Shown: one piece after another, positions 1 to 10,829 of the stretch
Numbering within the stretch: the stretch's first letter is position 1
How the letters are laid out: each line of letters starts with the position of its first letter
Origin: Acanthacorydalis orientalis
Lineage: Eukaryota > Arthropoda > Insecta > Megaloptera > Corydalidae
Assembly (NCBI GenBank): GCA_034766995.1
Contig: CM068315.1
Coordinates: 13,868,510 to 13,932,509 of the forward strand
DNA: 64,000 nt
Direction: 5' to 3'
Notes under the pieces: model-generated
What the model saw: only the letters and a program-made list of their open reading frames with translations
Databases searched by the model: none
Told to the model about the DNA's origin: nothing
Made by a program: the position numbers and the translations under genes

Positions 1-301
1 TAGAGCTCGAGCTGTTTATTCAGAAATGACAGTTTGCTTTCTCGTGTTTAACTATTTTAACTTTTACATGTTTAGTCTCCGGTCCGCAATTCTATACGTG
101 GTGAATGCTAAAATATGAACGTATATTACTCCGGAATGTTTTGAAATGTAAATAACATACTAAATATACATCCCCTAGGAATGTTGGCTGCACACGAATG
201 CCGATTCTATGTTAAGATATATAATGCAATGTTCTCAAGTTACACTTGCCTGAAAGTTATACGAAAATATCCATGAAATCTTTCAAAATAATATTCTTAT
301 G

Positions 302-307
302 TATATA

Positions 308-364
<57 letters not shown>

Positions 365-401
365 TTGTATATATGTATATATATATATATATATACATTT
401 A
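302..401. repeat. (AT)n microsatellite, interrupted
   Basis: This is a long alternating AT tract broken by a few G and C bases. Open frames across it encode only Tyr/Ile repeats and are not genes. It is the first of about thirty such arrays in the window. Confidence 0.95.
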
Positions 402-419
402 TAAGGTGTATAAATTAAT

Positions 420-665
420 TCGATGCCTTTTTCATAAAGAAATGAATATTTACGGGAAAATAGAATACATTTCAATCATCAAAATATCCCCTATTATTTT
501 GTTAACTTTGCTTTATCTGTCGGGTAATTGATGAATTCTTTGTCAACAAAAGATGGCAAATTTGAGTCGATGAAATTGTAATGCGTTTTCTGATTTTTTC
601 CACTATTATAGTATTTTTTATTCTAGCATTTTTTATACGTCACAACACCATCCCCAAAAGTAACT
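420..665 (+). repeat. Repeat X, copy 1
   Basis: The segment closely resembles 16055-16270 and part of 16460-16580. Shared blocks include CCCTATTATTTT, a GATGAATTC/GACGAATTC block, GAGTCGAT followed by GTAATGC/GTAATGT, TTCCACT with TAGTATT, and GTCACAACAC. The order of the blocks is the same in each copy. No coding capacity survives, and I do not recognise the family. Confidence 0.75.
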
Positions 666-1514
666 AAAGAGTAACCACAGAACTTTGAGTCTCTCGTAGG
701 ACGATTTGTGAGTACCAGAGCTTCAATTTAAGCAAATCAAATACATTAGTGATCTCATGATTTGAGATTTTTACTAAATTATTATTTTCCTTGGCTCAAA
801 AACCTGATTATATTTAGTATTTAAGCCAATAAAGCTCTAAGGTGATCCCAAATGCATACAATTTCCTGCCTACGGATTAGTGTTGTCTAAAGAACTAATA
901 TATTTGAAACATTTCATAATTTAGAATATAAACACACTATATTTATTTATAGAAGGAAACATACTAAACGTATTTAGCTGTAAGTTAATTAGTTTGTATT
1001 TTTGCATTAACTGCTTAAATTGTAGTTCTATAAACGATTCAACAGTGATGTTAGGCCCCTCATGTTTATGTAATCTGACGTTCTAGATTTTATATTATCA
1101 GTGAAATATACTTTTATTTTTTAGCAAAACATTTAACTAACAAATGTCAGTTATCTACTCCACAAGCGGGTATTCATTTGAAGAAGGTGATGTTATGTAT
1201 CTGATGAGACTAGAAGAGTGTTGTGTATTACGAGCTTCTCCTAAATAATCAGACGATAAATTTGGAGAAGTATTATGCTTAATTTTCAACAAGAAGGTAC
1301 CAAATTAATTTATATATCAATATATTTAATTCTCAACGAAAAATACAGTTTATTTAATTTATTATTTACAAACAAAGTACATTAAAAATTCGACAGGAAT
1401 GTTCTCTTTTTAAAAGCAAAAAAAATGTATATCTAGAAAAGATTTTTCAGTGCCTTTATAGGCTAAGAATGATGTAACTGGCATCGAAATTCGATTAGTC
1501 TACAATTAAAAATA

Positions 1515-1600
1515 ATAAAATCATTTACTGAACATTTTTGATCAAAACAATTTTATACTTGTTAGTGCTACAGTAATAATTCATTTATGAAAGGGAATTG
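1515..1600 (+). repeat. Dispersed palindromic repeat D, short piece
   Basis: The piece holds the TGAACATTTTTGATCA module and, further on, TTCATTTATGAAA, both of which recur in this repeat family elsewhere (for example 54880-55390 and 61100-61980). It is short and weakly conserved. Confidence 0.5.
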
Positions 1601-1689
1601 AACGACAGTGCCAAAACTTTATTGCTATTTTCTAGAATATCGAAAAATAATCAAAGAATAAAAAAATATAGCCGATTACAATAGACTGA

Positions 1690-1975
1690 TGACTTTCAGA
1701 CCATTTGTGATATTCACAAACTTGTGGTATTAGGTAAGAATGCTTCTTGAAAATTTTATCAAGAGTGAATATATTAACTTTAAAACGTTCCTCTGCACGA
1801 ATATAACCACATGATTTAAATGACCTGTTTAACATAGAAAATAATTCATGAATTAAAAGATATTCAGCGTGGATGATTAAGTATTCCGAACGTTGTAACA
1901 AAGAGACCTGATTTAATAGCACATCTGGATATAGTTCTTGCAGATCAGTAATATTGTATACATGATATATTACTT
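1690..1975 (-). pseudogene. Unrecognised protein-like remnant, copy 1
   Basis: Read on the minus strand, about 95 codons are open (1632-1922), with upstream homology reaching 1975. The segment is the reverse complement of 9080-9290: both carry GATCTGCAAGAACTA, a TCTCTTTGT/CTCTTTGT block with ACAACGTT, GAATACTTAATCATC and CGTTTTAAAGTTAAT. The similarity is visible at protein level too, for example CGYIR and ERFKVN in both. That suggests an old coding repeat, perhaps part of a transposon or virus-derived gene, but I do not recognise the protein. Confidence 0.55.
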
Positions 1976-2526
1976 TAGTATTCTGAGAATAATATGTTTA
2001 AGTACGCATACGTGCTAATCAAAAATTATCGATAATTATTTATCAAACATTTTTAATCAGGAAAACTTTGAGGGAAAAAGAATTCAGTTGCGAAAGAAAT
2101 AAGTGTATAAGTATTTTCAACATTGAAAAAAGATTTGTCTTAAATAATTGATAAGGATAAACGAAATTAAAAATTACAATGATTTCATTTCTTAGCTTTT
2201 TATTAGCCTATTAGGTGGTTACGCCTACCTAGAGATATGAAAAAAAGATTTAAATTCGGTATTTTTATTCTTTAAACTTATTGTCAATACCCGCGTACAC
2301 TTTTACTCATTCTAGCTCAAAACTTTTTGACTTGATGATAAAATAAAGTTAACCTAGCCAGAGCCTCGTTATTTTTGTTATTTTACAGTGATTTACATTT
2401 TAAGTTTTATTTTTTTTTTAAAAGTATATTTTATAGGGAGTCAAATTTGACAACCCCTTTGTTTAATACCCGAGGTACCCGGGTGCCCACATGCATCCTA
2501 TGAGTATAAAAATTAAAATAGAATAG

Positions 2527-2527
<1 letters not shown>

Positions 2528-2561
<34 letters not shown>

Positions 2562-2580
2562 CACATATATATATATATAC

Positions 2581-2650
<70 letters not shown>
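2528..2650. repeat. (AT)n microsatellite inside the piggyBac-like element
   Basis: About 120 bases are nearly pure alternating AT with a few C interruptions. The tract lies just inside the left subterminal repeat of the surrounding element, so it grew after or during that insertion. Confidence 0.95.
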
Positions 2651-2654
<4 letters not shown>

Positions 2655-3128
2655 AATAAATCATCCAATACAAATGCAAAAATACACTTGAACATAGATT
2701 TTATTAAGCACATTTATTGCAGTGTGTAATAGTTTATTAAACAGGGGCTGTTTACACGTTTCACATGATTTTCGTGTCTTTCGCCGTTTTTTTACATTTT
2801 TTCAACATATATGGCATGAGCGTACAACAACTTTTCTTCCCGTGCTACCCAATGCTTGATCGGATGATGTTAAACAAGTGTTGCTGTTATAATTTGTTTA
2901 CCACAGATACTCTCAATAGTAAGCTTTGTTGTAAAATTCTACATTATTTGATCATTTCTCGATCAATCTTGAATTATAGGCATACAGAATATATAGGATA
3001 GGATGTTGTCCACCACATTGTGGTTGTATGATCGACATTAGAATTATTTACTCCGGAGGTAATCAAAAAGCCCAGAAATGCGTAAAATCTTGAATCGTGA
3101 AATTTTTCCATACATGTTACTTTTCATT

Positions 3129-3466
3129 CTAATGTTTTTCGTTGTAATTTCTTTCGTTGATATATCTGAGACGCCTTTCTATTTGTATGACCCACGATAA
3201 TGTCAGCCATTTCAAAAGTAAAAGTAATTTTGAACATATTCGAGATTGATAACATTTCTGTGTCCTTATTTGAGCCACTTCTTCACCGAATAATATTTTG
3301 AATCGCAGTTTACTCTTGAATAGGTGGCGTTCAAACCCAGATAATTTGTCTCTCACGACAAAAGTTTCAGTTGGTCCAACTTCGGTTTCTGTATTCATTT
3401 CTCCATCATCTTCATCTTCGGCATCAACTTCGGTATCACTTTCTGCTAATAATTCTTACATTTTTT
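3129..3466 (-). pseudogene. piggyBac-like transposase, N-terminal fragment
   Basis: Reading right to left, a short ELLAESD stretch leads into an acidic run (VDAEDEDDGEMN), then VVRDKLSGFERHLF. After frame changes come MADIIVGHTN and a basic end. An acidic N-terminus, a GRDK-like motif and an IV.HTN motif in this order are what piggyBac transposases show before their catalytic core. The catalytic Asp region is not present here, and frameshifts and stops break the frame. The family call rests on motif order only. Confidence 0.5.
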
Positions 3467-3790
3467 TAATTAATAACTAAATAAATTGACAAAAGTTCTC
3501 TTTAATCAATAATGTGACAAAAGTTAATCAAAAATTCACAACGATACATTTCTGCACTCACTGGAATCTTATTCAAAGATGAGGTTATACTACGGAGTTT
3601 GTTCGTAAAAAATCCTGGAAAATCACAGAATAAGTGGAGGATGTTGTTAGAGGGATGAGTACTCTCTTTGTTGAGATGGAGCTGTCGAATTTTAAGAAAA
3701 AAGGGTCGGCTGGTAAGTATCTGGTTTCATGGGTACCAGAGTACCCCAGGTATTGAACGAATTGGGAAATTTTGGGTATTGACAGGAGGG

Positions 3791-4235
3791 TTAAAAACGT
3801 AGTCGATAATGATATGATTTATTAAACGAAAAAAACATTTGTTGAGAGTATTTTGCCGGAAAAAGCATTTAAAAATATTCAAAAACAAAAGAGATATGTC
3901 CGCTAACAAAGGATGGCATTTTTTACCATTTGAGAAATTCTGTTTTAACCGTTGTTCAGCTGAAACAGACCAACTGAAATCAAAAAATTAAACAGGGTTG
4001 TAAAGTTAGTTACCAATGTAATGAATCATCTTTGGTCTATTTTAAAAATCTTTATTTTCAAAAAATGGTACTGAACGAAACTTAATCATGAGAAAATCAG
4101 TGAAAATGTTCACCATTTTTATGTAGATATTATATATTTCTTTATTTTTAAAAAATAAAAACGTTATTCGATTAATAATATTTTTTAGTGTATTTCCGGA
4201 AAATAAGAAAAAATAGTCAAATAATCAAATAAGTT
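3791..4235. other. No gene recognised
   Basis: AT-rich sequence with many A and T runs. I see no coding remnant, transposon end or recognisable repeat. Confidence 0.6.
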
Positions 4236-4745
4236 CATCCAACCCGATTCATCCGCACAGTTTCTCCCGATTAACATATACTTCCGTTATACGATACGAT
4301 CGAAAAGAATCCAGATAATTAACAAAGATAAAAACGAAAACGATTTCGTACGGAACAAAAGTACGGACCGTTGTTGAATTCGTCGTGAACGGGATACGAA
4401 AACCACGAAAAACCACAATCAGGATAAACGGTCGGGCGGGCGGATACGAACCCGTTTACATTCAGAGTGTCGGTGTTGGTGAAGTTCCGTCGAGAGGACG
4501 ATACGCTTAATCTTATTTCTCGTACATGAAGAGCACTACATACAATCACTGGATACTGGAGTGTTCTCCACAATGTATTGTGTTTCTGAGTAAATACCCA
4601 TCTAGAAACATATTGGGCACGTATCGTGACGGCTAGATACAATATCCGTCCGAAATATAGTTTGGGTATACACATATGTCTAGGCAGGAAACGACAGAGA
4701 TACACACATACGGACAGATACTCGTACTCTGAAATTTTTATTCTC
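4236..4745. other. CpG-containing unique island
   Basis: Base composition is clearly more balanced than around it, with many CG dinucleotides and no similarity to the repeats elsewhere in the window. A 142-codon open frame on the minus strand (4319-4747) has no recognisable domain and probably only reflects the lower AT content. The island may be conserved non-coding DNA. Confidence 0.4.
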
Positions 4746-4761
4746 ATTCTTATCTAAGAGT

Positions 4762-4762
<1 letters not shown>

Positions 4763-4820
<58 letters not shown>
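4763..4820. repeat. (AT)n microsatellite
   Basis: A pure alternating AT tract of about 57 bases lies at the right edge of the preceding CpG-containing island. Confidence 0.95.
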
Positions 4821-4822
<2 letters not shown>

Positions 4823-4864
4823 CAAGTGTAAAGTATCAAAGGAACATCAATACAGAAATAGAAA

Positions 4865-5060
4865 ATTCCAAATATTATCACGATACAGTTCTGACACTAT
4901 GGTTGAATTCATTTTCATAATTTTTTTCTTTTCCACTCCCCAAACCACCATAAATATTCTGATTAAAAAATTCATTAAATTGTTATTGGTCATTTTTGAC
5001 TATTTTTATGCGCATCTCGATGATAATTCCATCATCTTCAATGCTCAAGATACAGAAATA
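4865..5060 (+). repeat. Dispersed palindromic repeat D
   Basis: It carries the modules of the family in order: ACAGTTCTGACACTATGG, TTGAATTCATTTTCA, a CCCCAAACCACC block, GGTCATTTTTGAC, and TCTCGATGATAATTCCATCA with a CATCTTCAATGCT tail. It ends exactly where the family A mariner derivative begins, so that element inserted at its edge. Confidence 0.7.
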
Positions 5061-5634
5061 TTAAGTTGGTAGGAAAATAATTGCGGTTCTTCTTTTATGT
5101 TTTCTAACTTTAATTTTTTTCAATGAAAGTGCCATTTTTATCTTCATGTTAATATTATTTTAAAGTGCATTTTCGGTCTGTATTTTAATAAAATCGACTT
5201 TGGTTTTATTATTAATTTTGTTTCAAATTGGTCTATTGCATTAAAGATGTAAAGAAGAAAATAAGAGCATTTTTTTTTAGTTCAAAACGAATGATAAATC
5301 AGTAGAAACTGCGTGTAAACTAAGTGATGCTTTTGGTGTAAGTACTGTAAAAGGAACATACGGTACAATGGTGGTTTCAAAAAGTTAAGTCTCGTACTAA
5401 AAATGTCTCGTACTAGGGACGAGATCCTTGAAAATGAATAAGGTCGCGGGCGTCCTTCAGTTTATAATGACCAACTTAAGGCATTAGTTGAATCAGAACA
5501 ACTTACAAGAATTCGAAAGCCTTGAAAAAGTTAGGCGTTAGTCATCCAACAGTTCTGGACCACTTGAAACCACTTAAATCAAAAAATTATATGAATTTGA
5601 AGGTCATAAGTAGCAATTTTTTTCTATCACCTAA
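5061..5634 (+). mobile_element. Family A non-autonomous mariner derivative
   Basis: The left end TTAAGTTGGTAGGAAAATAA and the reverse of the right end, TTAGGTGATAGAAAAAAATT, form degenerate inverted repeats, with TA at the left flank. The 574-bp interior matches only the 5' part of a mariner. Frame-broken pieces of the N-terminal helix-turn-helix region are visible, ending in GVSHPTVLDHL (5535-5567). The sequence then jumps to the 3' untranslated end. The same jump is seen at 13436, 18671, 34896 and 41793. Confidence 0.85.
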
Positions 5635-5894
5635 TGTATCATCTTATTTTTTATTTAATGTTTTTTTTTCTTTATTTACAATCGAAAATAATGAATTTAA
5701 ATTTTAGATTTATTTTTCTTTAATGAATCTATAAATTTTTTTAAAAATATATTAATTTTAGATATTATTATCATAAAAAGGTATGATAAAACGGTGTTCC
5801 TTAGAATAGACATCAATAATTTGCAATGTTTTGAAAATGTATTTCATATTTTTTTAAAATTCTATTTTATTATTTTAATAAAATCAATTTCAAT

Positions 5895-5965
5895 CTTTGG
5901 GCCGCGGACCACATTCAAGATTCTTGCAGGCCACGTGCCTAACACCATTGCTTTTACAATATAAT
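5895..5965 (-). mobile_element. Possible hAT terminal fragment
   Basis: The plus strand reads GGGCCGCGGACCACATTC and then GCAGGCCACGTGCC within otherwise AT-rich DNA. Paired GGCCGCGG and GGCCAC motifs near the tip are common in hAT-type terminal regions. No transposase and no second end are seen, so the call is tentative. Confidence 0.3.
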
Positions 5966-5984
5966 TCTGGAACTTTTGGTAAAT

Positions 5985-6115
5985 TTATAAATGAATTTCA
6001 CACTCATCCCACAAACTGCAATACTTGTTCTGAATCAAAATATTTAGTAACTGATTATTTTTGATCATTTTTTATACGTATTTTGATTGATTTTTCATTA
6101 CCTTTAAAATTAAAA
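5985..6115 (+). repeat. Dispersed palindromic repeat D
   Basis: The copy has GAATTTCACACTCA, CCCACAAACTGCAA, a run like AACTGATTATTTTTGATCA, and TACGTATTTTGATTG. These are the family's CCCACAAAC, GATCA and TATTTCGAT-type modules in the usual order. Confidence 0.6.
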
Positions 6116-6307
6116 GAACAGACAAATTTAAAAATCAGATTTTTCTATACTTGTGGCATCACTATAGAAATGTGAATAAATAATAATATAAAATGATTAT
6201 TAATTAAATAGATACTAATATTTACTAAATACTAAACTAGTTAGAGTAGGTACTTCAAGATGTTAATAGACAAAACCGATTACAGAAAATATTCAAATAG
6301 TATATTC

Positions 6308-6391
6308 AAGAACAACAAACATAACTTCAAATCTGGATTTGAAGTTATGTTTTTTGTTCTTCAAACTCGTGTATCTGGATACACGAGTTTG
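6308..6391. repeat. Two adjacent near-perfect hairpins
   Basis: The first hairpin (6308-6361) has 26-base arms with one mismatch and a 2-base TG centre. The second (6362-6391) has perfect 14-base arms, also around TG. They touch with no spacer, and both centres read ATCTGGAT. In this otherwise random AT-rich stretch such arms are unlikely by chance. I see no transposon ends around them. Confidence 0.85.
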
Positions 6392-6800
6392 AAATAAATT
6401 ACCTTGATAAATAATCATATATTGAATATTTTTGATAAATATTTTTTGTAGTTGCATGCAACGAAAAAGAATTTATTTGTGTAAAAAGATATATTCGGTG
6501 TTAGAACTGTATTGTGAAAAATCTCTGTTTAAAAAATAATTTGTTATTCAAAAAATTATACATCATAAAATATACATATAATTTCAAATTGAAAGGCACA
6601 CAAAAAAGTGAATAAAAACATTTAATAAATATAATATACATTTTTTTATTGAATAAAAACTGTCTTAATTGAATTATTGTAATAAAACGTATACCAGCGT
6701 CGAGAAAAATTCTATTTTATGCAATTAAACTTTAAATTTTATTAAAAATTTCACACAGTATACATATTTTTATAAAGCTGTTTTATAAAGTGTATATATA

Positions 6801-8130
6801 GAGGTAGGTGCAAAAAAAGAAGGGGTTTGAATAGTTAATAATTTTTTTGTTGAAATGTTTTTTTCTCTTTTCAGAATTTTATAAATAAAATTTGGAAAAT
6901 TTATCATCGAAAGTTACATTACGAAACAACGTACAAAAATAATTGAAATTTATTTTTAAAATCAGCGTTAAATTATTTGGATGCAGTGAACATATCATCA
7001 TTAATTTAATGTTCGAACAGGACCTTCGGAGTCAATGATTAATCGTTTGGTTGCATGTTGTCGACAACAAGATGTAGTTAATAACCGTCCAGAATCTGGA
7101 AGACATCGTTCTACTCTAACTGAGGAGAATATTCGACGTGTTCAAGAGAGTATTGAGGAAAATCATGAAACGTCAACCAGAAGACGTTCAACCAGGAGAC
7201 GTTCTATCCAATTTGAAATATCTCGGAGGTCACTGAAATGGATTTTCGCCACATTTAAAATGTTCCTTTATAAAAACCAGATTCTGCAAGAGCTAAAGTC
7301 TAGAGATTATCAATATCACTTTGATAATACAATTCGTTTTCGCTAAGAATCAGAAAAAAATAATGAATTTATTCACAATGTGATTATGAGTGATGAAGCT
7401 CATTTCCAATTAAATGGCTTAGTGAATAAACAAAACTGTAGAATATGGGCTACAGAGAATCCAAGAATACTTCATTAGAGCCAATTACACCCACTTAAGT
7501 GTTCTGTTTGGTTCGAAGTAACGTCCAAAAAGAATACAGCCCGTTATTTCTTCAAGAAAGATAACGAAATGGTACGAATGGTCGAAAATAGTACTGCTGT
7601 AATCATAAATGGTGCTCAATACATCACGATGAATGAACATTTTTGAAACCAGCTGTTGATAATCGTCCATAGATGTGGTGACAACAAAATGGAGCTACAG
7701 CGCACACACCAAGACCCATTATAGAACTTGTACGGGACATTTTTTTTAATGCATAATTTCAAAAAAGAGCGATTTTAATTAGCCTGCGCGTTCACTTGAT
7801 TCGAGCTCTCCCGATTTTTTCTGGGGCTACTTAAAACAACATGTATACTTCAATAAGCCAAAAACCATCCTGAAGCTAAAGAACAACATACGAGAAGAAC
7901 TTCGAGCATTCTCTCCAGAAATTCTGAGAACAGTAATGGAAAATGCCTTTAAAAGAGCTCGAATTTATGAAGTCGAAAATAAGCATCACTTCAGTGATGT
8001 AATTTTTAATCTGTAATCAGGAAAGTTTTCCATTCTTATATTATATTTTGGAAAATAAAAATAAAAAAAGATGAATATATTACAAAAAAAAAATAATTTT
8101 TAAACCCTTTCATTCTTCTTGCGCCACCCT
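6801..8130 (+). mobile_element. Tc3-like (IS630/Tc1 superfamily) element
   Basis: Inverted ends bound a 1.33-kb unit. The left end reads GAGGTAGGTGCAAAAAAAGA with GGGGTTTGAA after it. The right end, reversed, reads AGGGTGGCGCAAGAAGAATG with AAAGGGTTTAAA after it. TA-rich sequence flanks both ends, and the right end runs into an (AT)n array. Inside is a broken transposase in plus orientation. Confidence 0.8.
7035..8017 (+). pseudogene. Tc3-like transposase, disrupted
   Basis: The N-terminal helix-turn-helix part is open for 103 codons (7035-7346), with an extra short duplication of the RRRSTRRRS segment. Further on come MSDEAHFQLNGLVNKQN, holding the first catalytic Asp, and then QQNGATAHT, where the usual second Asp is Asn. 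Later SSSPDFFWGYLK carries the third acidic residue, and HHFSDVIFNL closes the protein. Several stops and frameshifts separate these blocks. The motif order is that of insect Tc3-like transposases. It cannot be functional. Confidence 0.8.
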
Positions 8131-8260
8131 ATATATATATATATAACGAGACGAAAGCAATCATTAAAAAATAATTAACAAATCTCATAAAAAAATAAAT
8201 TGTATACTTTTTGAATTTTAGAGTTTCGAATATTAAAAAGGTAATAAAGTGGATACACAT

Positions 8261-8331
<71 letters not shown>

Positions 8332-8409
8332 ATTGCCTTTTAATATTAAAATAATTTAATAATCAACATTAGAATTGAATATAAAAAAGTATAGCAGACA
8401 CACACACAA

Positions 8410-8484
<75 letters not shown>

Positions 8485-8575
8485 AAGAGAGAAAGAGAGA
8501 GATTTTATTGCCTTTTAATATTAAAGTAGTTTAATAATCAAGATTAGAATTGAATATAAAAAAGTATAGTAGACA
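8131..8575. repeat. Duplicated compound microsatellite (CA)n(AT)n(GA)n
   Basis: Two units follow one another. Each has a CA run, an AT run, a GA run, then TTTTATTGCCTTTTAATATT and a shared stretch ending in GAATATAAAAAAGTATAG. The units start near 8256 and 8400. The flanking unique sequence is copied with only a few changes, so a whole segment was tandemly duplicated and the repeat lengths then drifted. Confidence 0.9.
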
Positions 8576-8599
8576 AGTCATAAAAGTACACTTCTATGT

Positions 8600-9060
8600 T
8601 TTACATTCATGTTTATTAATAATTCTCGGGCCCGTTTCGAATCGATTGACACATTACAAGCGAACCGAAACGGATAAAAAGTACTCCAACTACTCTCAAT
8701 GATTTCAAATTGATGGTATAAGCGATTTACGATAAGATCATGGAACAACACTCATGCGTAACAACTCAAGAAGTCAAATATCTTTGAGTAGTTGTGAGAC
8801 AAAGCGTTTCTCACGCCGAGAATTACCGCACACTCCATTAAGTGTTGCTCGACATGCAAAATAAAACTTTATCTTCGACTGTTAACCTGATTATGACATT
8901 GTTCTCATATCTACCTGCGCTGAAACTGAAAAGGTAAAATTTTATAACTCGTGCAAGCCGTGACCGTCATCGCCCCTCATGCAAGCCGTGACCGCTCACC
9001 TTTATTATTTTATTCATAATAAAACGATCGGACGGATGCTGAAGTGTACGGTTAATGAAT
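8600..9060. other. CpG-containing unique island
   Basis: The stretch is more GC-rich than its neighbours, and no coding feature is seen. It includes a short direct repeat, TGCAAGCCGTGACCG, at 8952-8966 and 8980-8994. It ends close to the second copy of the unrecognised protein-like remnant. Confidence 0.4.
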
Positions 9061-9079
9061 TTGAAAATTATGTAATATT

Positions 9080-9300
9080 ATACATTAATATGTAATATTG
9101 CTGATCTGCAAGAACTACTTCTAATGTAATATTAAATCTGGCCTCTTTGTAACAACGTTTAGAATACTTAATCATCTACGCTGAACATCTTTTAATTCAT
9201 GCATTATTTTCAATGCTAAACAGTTCGTTAAAATTATGTGGATATATTCGTTTACGGGAGCGTTTTAAAGTTAATGTATTCATTCTTGTTAACGTTTGCA
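9080..9300 (+). pseudogene. Unrecognised protein-like remnant, copy 2
   Basis: This is the inverted counterpart of 1750-1975. Plus-strand pieces read QRLEYLIIYAEHLLIHALF and CGYIR followed by RERFKVNVF. The first copy has the same blocks with scattered substitutions. The frame is interrupted by stops. No family is recognised. Confidence 0.55.
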
Positions 9301-9439
9301 AACGCATTTTTAACTCGAAGTCTGAATTTCATAGATATTCTGAAAGTCATTAAGTCTATTGTAACTGGCTGAAAATCTTTCTTATATGTTTTTTTTTGAA
9401 TATTCAAGAAGGTCGCCTCTAAACACAATAAAGTTTTAG

Positions 9440-9830
9440 CACTGTGGCTCAATTCCTTTTCAGAAATGAATTTTTCTCTCATTTCAAAATCTATAAAGAA
9501 TTTCATAAATTATTTTTATTCCTTTTAGATTGTAGTTTAAGTGTATTTGATTCCAGTGTCATCATCTTGAAAGCGCATTGTATAGAATTTTTTTTATAAA
9601 TTTACAGATTTTTCTGTACATTGGTGCTCTGAAAATTTTGACATCGACATCGAATTGCTTTTTCTAATTAACAATTTTCTACAAATAATTGTTTCTTGTT
9701 AATTCTTATGTAATGACGACTCAATTTTGATAGAATGCTATCATTTTCAGGGCGTCAAAGTATAAAAAAATCTGAAAATATATCAGAAATTCTATGTAAG
9801 AAAGTATTAGTTGTGATAGAAAATTTTGTA
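9440..9830. repeat. Dispersed palindromic repeat D, long copy
   Basis: Both orientations of the family modules occur: CAGATTTTTCTGTACATTGG at 9607 and, inverted, ATTTTCAGGGCGTCAAAGTA near 9747. GTGTCATCATCTTGAAAGCG and CACTGTGGCTCAATTC are also present. The head-to-head arrangement is what makes the family partly palindromic. Confidence 0.65.
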
Positions 9831-10139
9831 TTTTTTAATGCATATATTTTGATCATTAGTAACTAATCTGATTTGAATTAAAATCAGTTGGAGTCAGTGG
9901 ATGAGTATATAATAGATTACTCAATTAAGCTATTAAGAATATGAATTAGTTTTCTTTATTCTTTCGAACAATTAGAAAAGGTGCATTTAAGGCGTTGTAT
10001 ACTCTATAAGTTTCAAAGGACAGTAATACAGTACAGGTGAAAAAAGTGTGTTAATTGTTTGGAGAGTCAATATCAACTCAAATATTTCGAAGGTAGTTTG
10101 TCAAATTGTTTTCTGGTGACTTTTTTTGTGAGACAAACC

Positions 10140-10815
10140 CAAATCACAAGGACCATTAGATGTAAAAAAAGAATCGTTATATCTAGAAAAATCGTATGTC
10201 AAAAACTGCAAGCTTGAAATTCATCACACAACTTGTTTAAATTATATTAAACGATTTTTTTTCAATCAAAAATTTCTATTTGTGTACCATATGAATTGAG
10301 AGAAAAAATTTAATGGATTGAATTTCTATATGTGTCTCAAATCTTTCTTGTCAAAAAAGAGTACAGTTTTTGAATCACTCAGTTACTAAAAATCAAACAT
10401 GAATAGTTCATAAAAAAATTGTAAGAAAAGGTATGTCGTGATGAAGCTCCTCATTTAATTTGAAAAGAATGTGTTCAACTGAAAAAGTTTATGGTGTGTT
10501 GGTGAGACCGAAGGGCATAAACTCCAATGTGTTTAGTAAATAAGAGTGAAACTCTTAATGGTAATAGTTATTGTATGCAGCTTGATAATTTTAATGCATA
10601 AATTGAAATATCCTACTTAAATTAACCGAAATGGTATGAAAATAACAAAGAATACCGTTTAAAAAATTAGTGAATTGAATTGAAGAACTTTATTTTAACT
10701 TCCATATTCTCCTAATATTTTACCATCAGACTACAACCTGTTTAAATCGTAGTAAAAATGTTCTGGTATAAATACTATAAATAAATAATACTTTATTTAA
10801 ATATATTAAGAAATA
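10140..10815 (+). pseudogene. Mariner transposase remnant
   Basis: Frame-broken plus-strand blocks follow mariner order: KFLFVYHMN..EKKNL, ISICVSNLSCQKRVQFLNHS, then a C-terminal LPYSPNILPSDYNLFKS with the third catalytic Asp in PSDY. The middle, with the second Asp, is not recognisable. No inverted ends are seen. The right side passes directly into a Tc1 fragment. Confidence 0.6.
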
Positions 10816-10829
10816 ATTTTAAAGAAAGT

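Larger units (their letters stand above)
2436..3790 (-). mobile_element. Decayed piggyBac-like element
   Basis: The outer limits are set by an inverted pair of subterminal sequences. The left copy at about 2463-2494 reads AATACCCGAGGTACCCGGGT. The right copy at about 3733-3762, read in reverse, has AATACCTGGGGTACTCTGGT. Beyond the right copy the reverse strand runs to TTAACCCTCCTGTC, the TTAA-CCC form of piggyBac ends. A transposase N-terminal piece lies inside on the minus strand. An (AT)n array has expanded inside the left end. The exact left terminus is uncertain because that end is poorly conserved. Confidence 0.55.

Noticed and set aside
257..475. Tyr/Ile-rich open frames such as this one and those at 2431-2713, 14261, 15585, 23568, 35382, 36015, 50493 and 54293
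   Set aside because: They are translations of (AT)n arrays, open in several frames and on both strands, with no domain.
4319..4747. 142-codon minus-strand open frame
   Set aside because: No recognisable domain. It lies in the GC-richer island where stops are less frequent, and no splice or start context supports it.
8940..9000. Short GC-rich direct repeat TGCAAGCCGTGACCG considered as part of an RNA gene
   Set aside because: It has no cloverleaf or other RNA-gene structure that I can fold by eye. Nowhere in the window do I see a convincing tRNA or rRNA gene.
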